9,696 nucleotides of DNA from assembly GCA_046719185.1 (NCBI GenBank), contig JBDNDK010000086.1, positions 1 to 9,696 of the forward strand, in the 5' to 3' direction. A program made the position numbers and the translations under genes. Of the stretch, positions 5,871 to 9,696 are shown piece by piece; position 1 is the first letter of the stretch; the number at the start of each line of letters is the position of its first letter. This DNA is from JBDNDK01 sp046719185 (GTDB lineage Bacteria > Armatimonadota > UBA5829). Below the pieces are notes generated by a model. It worked only from the letters and a program-made list of their open reading frames with translations, had not been told where the DNA came from and did no database searches.

Positions 5871-7763
5871 ATGCTACACAATACTGAACTGAGATTTATA
5901 TATATGGATCCTTTAGAAATAAAAAGAAAATTTACTAGCCTTCCTGATTTAATCAAAACATCCTTGGCATTGATATCCCTTGATGGCAACATTGAATATA
6001 TCAATAAATCTGCTGAAAATTTTATGAAGACAACCATAAAAGATGCATTTGGTAAACCTTTCTGCAGTATGTATCCGTGGAATATAAATCCTAAATATAC
6101 AAAAGACATAAAACTTACCTGCAAACTTGCAGAAAGATCTGCAAAACCTCAAAAAATATTGATTGATATGAGTAAAGACTGCAATTTTTCTGTGTTTGTT
6201 GACATAATACCCGGTTCATTGAGACTGAAAGCTGTTAAAAACTTCATAATTGAATGGAGAGTAGTTTACCCAGATGAGATAGAGATATTCAAAGATATTA
6301 ACTCATCAATAACAAACAGCTATGACATAGTGATTATGAGAGATTTAGAGGGAAACATAGCCTATTGCAATGTCCCTACAAGATTTAACCTCACACAAAA
6401 TGAAATTGCTGGAAAGAAATTTTCTGAAATTTTTAATAAAGAATTTGCAGAAAAAGATAAGACTTATTTTGATGCAGTAATATCATCTGGGCAAAATATC
6501 ACAAATGAAGGAAAGTTGAAATATGGACCGATTGATTATTGGTTTCTGCAGCATTATTTTCCTGTAAAAAATTCACAAGGCAAAATAACAGGTGTTGGCT
6601 ACCTTGCAAATAATATCACTGAAAAGAAAATTATAGAACAAGCATGGAAAAGTGCAGAAAAAGAATATGAAAGCATTTTTGAAAACACTCCTATTTGTGT
6701 GTTTAGAGTGAGATATGACGGCAAAATTCTAAAAATCAATCCAGCCGGTGCCAGAATGTTTGGCTATGAAGATCCAAACGAAATGATGAATCTTGTCTCT
6801 GATGTAAGGATAGATATTTTTGACAATAGAGATGAGATAATCAAAAAGATCACTGAGAGCAGCAAGAAAAATGAACTTTTGAAAATAGAAACACATGCAA
6901 GGAAAAAAGATGGATCTATAATTTATATAAATGCAAATGCAAGACCTATCTATAATGAAGATAATAAACTTCTATATTTTGAGGGATTTGTGATTGATGA
7001 TACCCAAAGATATAAAATGTATGCATCAATCAAAGAGCAAGAACAAATATTATCTACAATTTTTGATCTTATGCCCGGTTATACCTACTTCAAAGACAAA
7101 GACTTCAGAATTGTTTATATGAACAAAAAAACTCTTGATAACTTTAATTTCAAAAAAGAAGATGTTGTTGGGAAAACAGATTTTGATCTTTTCCCAAAAG
7201 ATATAGCAGAAAAACATATAGAGCAAGACCAAATTACCATTGAAACAGGTCAGGAAGTTAATACTGAAATAGTTATTCTTGATGATACAACTTTCAAAAC
7301 AATATTAGACAAAAAAACTGCAGTAAAAGATGAAGATGGAAATCTTTTAGGGATAATTGGCATTGGTATTGATATAACTGAACTAAAGAGAACCCAAAAT
7401 GCTCTCAAGAAAACAGAAGCAATGTATAGAAGTATCTTTGACAACTCTCCAATTGGAATCATAGTTATCAATGATGATAATGACATATTAGAGCTCAATC
7501 CCCAAATGGCAAAGATTCTAGGTTTTGACAGTATAGAATCTGCAATGAAACAAAAATTAAAAGCAGATCAATTTTTCCCTAGTAAAGATGAATTAGAAAA
7601 AATAAAAAACATAATTTATAATACTCAAGGCACTGCAATTTTAGGTGCTGTAGTTAAGAGAATTGATGGTTCTGATGTTTTATGCAAAGCAAAAGTAGTA
7701 AAAGTTGAAGACCCTAACACAGGTGAATTGCTTCTGCATGGATTTGTATATGAACTGGATTAG
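5871..7763 (+). CDS. Five-PAS-domain sensor protein without output domain
   Basis: A 630-residue cytoplasmic protein with no membrane segment. I read five consecutive PAS domains at about 24-129, 145-253, 262-380, 388-507 and 513-629. Landmarks are repeated: LDGNIEYINKSAE (37-49), DLEGNIAYCN (158-167), YDGKILKINPAGARMFGYED (282-301), KDFRIVYMN (410-418) and NDILELNPQMAKILGF (537-552), with linkers of the type GYLANNITEKK and GIDITELKR. The first domain is the most divergent. PAS domains sense ligands, redox state or light, or bind partners. There is no histidine kinase, GGDEF, EAL, sigma-54 or DNA-binding domain, and the protein ends within the last PAS domain's final strand. The DNA after the stop shows no lost kinase. 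Neither possible start, 5871 nor the ATG at 5904 (MDPLEIKRKF), has a good Shine-Dalgarno. It probably acts through a partner encoded elsewhere. Confidence 0.88.
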   Translation: MLHNTELRFIYMDPLEIKRKFTSLPDLIKTSLALISLDGNIEYINKSAENFMKTTIKDAFGKPFCSMYPWNINPKYTKDIKLTCKLAERSAKPQKILIDMSKDCNFSVFVDIIPGSLRLKAVKNFIIEWRVVYPDEIEIFKDINSSITNSYDIVIMRDLEGNIAYCNVPTRFNLTQNEIAGKKFSEIFNKEFAEKDKTYFDAVISSGQNITNEGKLKYGPIDYWFLQHYFPVKNSQGKITGVGYLANNITEKKIIEQAWKSAEKEYESIFENTPICVFRVRYDGKILKINPAGARMFGYEDPNEMMNLVSDVRIDIFDNRDEIIKKITESSKKNELLKIETHARKKDGSIIYINANARPIYNEDNKLLYFEGFVIDDTQRYKMYASIKEQEQILSTIFDLMPGYTYFKDKDFRIVYMNKKTLDNFNFKKEDVVGKTDFDLFPKDIAEKHIEQDQITIETGQEVNTEIVILDDTTFKTILDKKTAVKDEDGNLLGIIGIGIDITELKRTQNALKKTEAMYRSIFDNSPIGIIVINDDNDILELNPQMAKILGFDSIESAMKQKLKADQFFPSKDELEKIKNIIYNTQGTAILGAVVKRIDGSDVLCKAKVVKVEDPNTGELLLHGFVYELD

Positions 7764-7775
7764 CAGATTTATTTA

Positions 7776-7804
7776 AGTTAAGATATAAAAATTTATCTCT
7801 AACT
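7776..7804. terminator. AT-rich hairpin between convergent genes
   Basis: AGTTAAGATA (7776-7785) pairs with TATCT-C-TAACT (7794-7804), ten pairs with one bulged C and an 8-base loop. It lies between the PAS and Spy-like genes, which converge, so it could stop transcription from both sides. It has few G-C pairs and only short T runs, so it is a weak terminator at best. Confidence 0.3.
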
Positions 7805-7838
7805 TTGCCTAAAGATATTTTATATATACCATATTATC

Positions 7839-8384
7839 TCAATTTTCTTTGGTATCATCAGTTGCTGTAACAGGAGATATCAGAACCGGCTGCCAGATAG
7901 CTGTGTAGCTTTTCATTAGCTCTGCCAATTGCTTTTGCTGTTCGTCTGTTAAAATAGCTCTAAATTTAGCAAGAACAGACAGCCTAGCATTTATCAGATC
8001 TGTTTCTGCCTTCATCAATTTTTCTGATGCTTTTTTTAATTTTTCTTCATTAAAATATTCAGAGCTTATTTCAACTGCAAATTCCTGACTTGCCATTAAG
8101 TGGGTGCCAACAAGCGGTCTGATGTTTTTATTTTCAGATTCAAGAAGACTTTTAACTTTTTCAACTTGTTCATCTGTGAGTTTGAGCCTAATTTTTAAAG
8201 CTTCCAGCATATGTGGTTCAATCACTCTTAATGCAAGAGTTACACCCTGAACAGATTCATTTACAGTAATAGTCTCCATCACCATAGTTGGCTCTGAATT
8301 GGTTTTTGAGTCTGTTTCTGAATCTGCAAAAGCTGTTATTGATAGTGCAAAAAGAATAAAAATTACAAATAATACTTTTCTCAT
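7839..8384 (-). CDS. Spy/CpxP-like periplasmic LTxxQ protein
   Basis: A 181-residue exported protein. Residues 1-20 (MRKVLFVIFILFALSITAFA) form a standard signal peptide with cleavage after AFA, giving a mature form starting DSETDS. The mature part is nearly all helical and has two LTxxQ motifs, LTDEQ at 69-73 and 145-149, as in the Spy/CpxP family of periplasmic chaperones and metal or envelope stress proteins. It lacks His/Cys clusters for metal binding, so a chaperone-like role is the better guess. AGGAG (8391-8395) is six bases before the ATG and overlaps the stop codon of the glycosylase gene, only 10 bases upstream. It is therefore the last gene of the HIT-glycosylase operon. No CpxR box or stress promoter of its own is visible. 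Confidence 0.8.
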   Translation of the reverse strand: MRKVLFVIFILFALSITAFADSETDSKTNSEPTMVMETITVNESVQGVTLALRVIEPHMLEALKIRLKLTDEQVEKVKSLLESENKNIRPLVGTHLMASQEFAVEISSEYFNEEKLKKASEKLMKAETDLINARLSVLAKFRAILTDEQQKQLAELMKSYTAIWQPVLISPVTATDDTKEN

Positions 8385-8394
8385 TTCTCTCTCC

Positions 8395-9033
8395 TTAAAA
8401 TAGGGTTAAAGTTTTTTCTTCACTCTCTTTTTTTGCCTGTATCACTTGCTTTCTTGCTGTTTCTATATCTGATATTAAAAGATTTCTTCCTTCTTCAAAA
8501 GATTGACCAGCTTGTCTTAATATATATGCAGGATGCAAAGCTGCTATTGCATATTTTGCATATTTAGTGGGGTATACAATACCTCTTTCTTTGGTCATTT
8601 TGAAGTCTTTTTTAATCACAAATTTTGCTGATGGTGCACCTAGTGATAATATAACCAACGGCTTTATTATCTCTATTTGTTTCAGAAGCCAAGGTGAGCA
8701 GGTTTCTATTTCACTAGTTTCCGGTGGTCTATTTTTAGCTTTTCCATTTTCAATTATACAGGCTCTGCATTTCACAGTGTTGCATATAAACACATGGTTT
8801 CTGTTCATTTTGCAGGCTGCAAGTGCATCATCAAGCAATTTTCCTGCTCTGCCTACAAATGGTCTTCCTGTGGCATCTTCAGTGGCTCCAGGTCCTTCTC
8901 CTATTATCATAAGAGGTGATTCCGGATTTCCCTCACCAAATACTACATTGGTTCTTGTTTGAGAAAGCTTGCATTTTGTACAATTAATACAATCTTTTTT
9001 CAGCTCTTCAAGTTTTTCTTTTATATCACTCAT
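8395..9033 (-). CDS. Type-4 uracil-DNA glycosylase (Fe-S)
   Basis: A 212-residue DNA repair enzyme that removes uracil from DNA, arising by cytosine deamination or dUTP incorporation. GEGPGATEDATGRPFVGRAG (45-64) is the active-site region of family 4, and HPAYILR (167-173) is the second motif. The [4Fe-4S] cluster is expected on Cys18, Cys21, Cys89 (NTVKCR) and Cys112 (ETCSPWL). Extra cysteines lie at 15, 74, 84 and 92. NRPPE (101-105) is also conserved. The C-terminus ends in TLTLF, a possible sliding-clamp-binding-like tail. The ATG overlaps the HIT gene's stop within ATGAGTGA, an 8-base overlap typical of translational coupling; no strong Shine-Dalgarno stands before it. It is the middle gene of the operon. 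Confidence 0.95.
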   Translation of the reverse strand: MSDIKEKLEELKKDCINCTKCKLSQTRTNVVFGEGNPESPLMIIGEGPGATEDATGRPFVGRAGKLLDDALAACKMNRNHVFICNTVKCRACIIENGKAKNRPPETSEIETCSPWLLKQIEIIKPLVILSLGAPSAKFVIKKDFKMTKERGIVYPTKYAKYAIAALHPAYILRQAGQSFEEGRNLLISDIETARKQVIQAKKESEEKTLTLF

Positions 9034-9517
9034 TATTTATCTCATCAAATATTTTTTTTAGTTTAGAATATGTTACCTGCAAAGACTCTGGAATTATTTT
9101 CACCTGTGCAAGAACAGGCATGAAGTTTGTATCACCTTTCCATCTAGGCACTATATGCATATGCAGATGATCAGCAATACCAGCACCGGCATTTGCACCA
9201 ATATTCATCCCAATATTAAACCCATCAGGATATGAAAGCTTTTTTATAACTTTATAGCATTTTTGAATGAGTTCCATCATTTCCTGCATTTCTTCTGTTT
9301 TAAGCTTTGCTAAATCACTCAAATGTCTGTATGGAACAACCATTAAGTGTCCATTAGAATATGGAAATGCATTCATTATTATATAGTTATGCTTGCCTCT
9401 TTCTAAAATTAAATATTTTTCATCTTCATTTTTTTTGGGAAACTCACAAAATATACAGCCATCTATTTTTTCACCTGTGATATAGTCAAGTCTCCAAGGT
9501 GCCCACATCTGTTCCAT
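9026..9517 (-). CDS. HIT family nucleotide hydrolase or phosphorylase
   Basis: A 163-residue cytoplasmic HIT-family protein, acting on nucleotides such as diadenosine polyphosphates or AMP conjugates. MEQMWAPWRLDYI at the start and GCIFC (20-24, with Cys21 and Cys24) are typical of the bacterial branch that includes Ap4A phosphorylase-like proteins. The histidine triad is DHLHMHIVPRW (116-126), with His117, His119 (the expected nucleophile) and His121, followed by GDTNFMPV. The length is normal. AGGA (9525-9528) lies seven bases before the ATG, and a promoter is at 9558-9586. It is first in an operon with uracil-DNA glycosylase, a pairing that suggests nucleotide-pool and DNA upkeep. The exact substrate cannot be read from sequence. 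Confidence 0.92.
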   Translation of the reverse strand: MEQMWAPWRLDYITGEKIDGCIFCEFPKKNEDEKYLILERGKHNYIIMNAFPYSNGHLMVVPYRHLSDLAKLKTEEMQEMMELIQKCYKVIKKLSYPDGFNIGMNIGANAGAGIADHLHMHIVPRWKGDTNFMPVLAQVKIIPESLQVTYSKLKKIFDEINNE

Positions 9518-9557
9518 TAGCTCATCCTTTAAATTAATATACTCTATATTATTTGAT

Positions 9558-9586
9558 AATCTACACTAAAATAAACCCAGTTTCAA
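9558..9586 (-). promoter_or_regulatory. Promoter of the HIT-glycosylase-Spy operon
   Basis: On the minus strand TTGAAA (9586-9581) is followed after 17 bases by TAGATT (9563-9558), with TG directly before the -10. The boxes match the consensus at five and four of six bases. Transcription would start near 9551, giving a leader of about 34 bases. No other good promoter appears within the operon. Confidence 0.45.
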
Positions 9587-9664
9587 GTTATGATTATAAT
9601 AGCACATAATAATTATATAATACTGTTTAACAGAAAAATGCACAGGGTAATTATATATTAAGAA

Positions 9665-9691
9665 GAAAGACCAATTTATTTACTGTCTTTC
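9665..9691 (-). terminator. Hairpin at the right edge, possible terminator
   Basis: GAAAGAC (9665-9671) and GTCTTTC (9685-9691) are 7-bp perfect inverted arms 13 bases apart. Read on the minus strand the hairpin is followed by TTCTT, a broken T-rich tract. It could end a minus-strand gene lying to the right of the window. The sequence from 9587 to 9664 holds only AT-rich DNA and a small CTGTT-T-AACAG inverted repeat (9623-9633). Confidence 0.3.
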
Positions 9692-9696
9692 ATACA

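Noticed and set aside
8567..8962. 131-codon plus-strand frame opposite the uracil glycosylase gene
   Set aside because: It lies wholly antisense to a clear type-4 glycosylase, has no ribosome binding site and shows no recognisable domain.

Overview
The window is an AT-rich bacterial chromosome segment (roughly one third G+C by eye; AGA arginine codons, TAA, TAG and TGA all used as stops). An exported Spy/CpxP-like protein points to a cell with a periplasm, probably a Gram-negative-type bacterium. A bacterial TrhP-type U32 protein, a Bcp peroxiredoxin and a type-4 uracil-DNA glycosylase are also present. I cannot name the phylum from these genes. No rRNA, tRNA, CRISPR array, insertion sequence or phage gene is visible.

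Left flank (1-668): no convincing large gene. It holds a palindrome of a type dispersed in many bacterial genomes, set in visibly GC-richer DNA; a promoter followed about 60 bases later by a hairpin terminator (possible small RNA or attenuated leader); a doubtful 50-codon ORF; and a patch of helically phased GATAT repeats.

Plus-strand cluster (669-2672): a HEAT-like helical repeat protein, a small membrane-anchored helical protein, a family 2 glycosyltransferase and a 56-residue four-cysteine protein. The last three are packed tightly. The membrane protein's TAG is followed directly and in the same frame by the glycosyltransferase's TTG, and the Cys4 gene starts inside the glycosyltransferase gene. 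This is the least familiar part of the window and may be a small envelope glycosylation module, but its substrate is unknown.

Minus-strand pair (2659-4418): a Bcp/PrxQ thiol peroxidase and an AAA_14-DUF4143 ATPase. The ATPase promoter looks good and carries a 14-bp perfect palindrome over the -10 end and transcription start.

Plus-strand pair (4584-7763): a TrhP-like U32 protein (tRNA U34 hydroxylation) and a 630-residue cytoplasmic protein that consists of five PAS domains with no output domain. A 16-bp inverted repeat lies just before the PAS gene's first possible start codon.

Minus-strand operon (9517 down to 7839): HIT hydrolase, type-4 uracil-DNA glycosylase and Spy/CpxP-like periplasmic protein. 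The genes overlap or nearly touch, and a recognisable promoter stands upstream of the HIT gene. This links nucleotide clearance, uracil repair and an envelope protein on one transcript.

Most genes are recognisable housekeeping or stress genes. I do not see a clear new defence or mobile system. The strongest leads are the 1424-2672 cluster with its unannotated Cys4 gene, the output-less PAS array, and the putative short RNA near 195-252.
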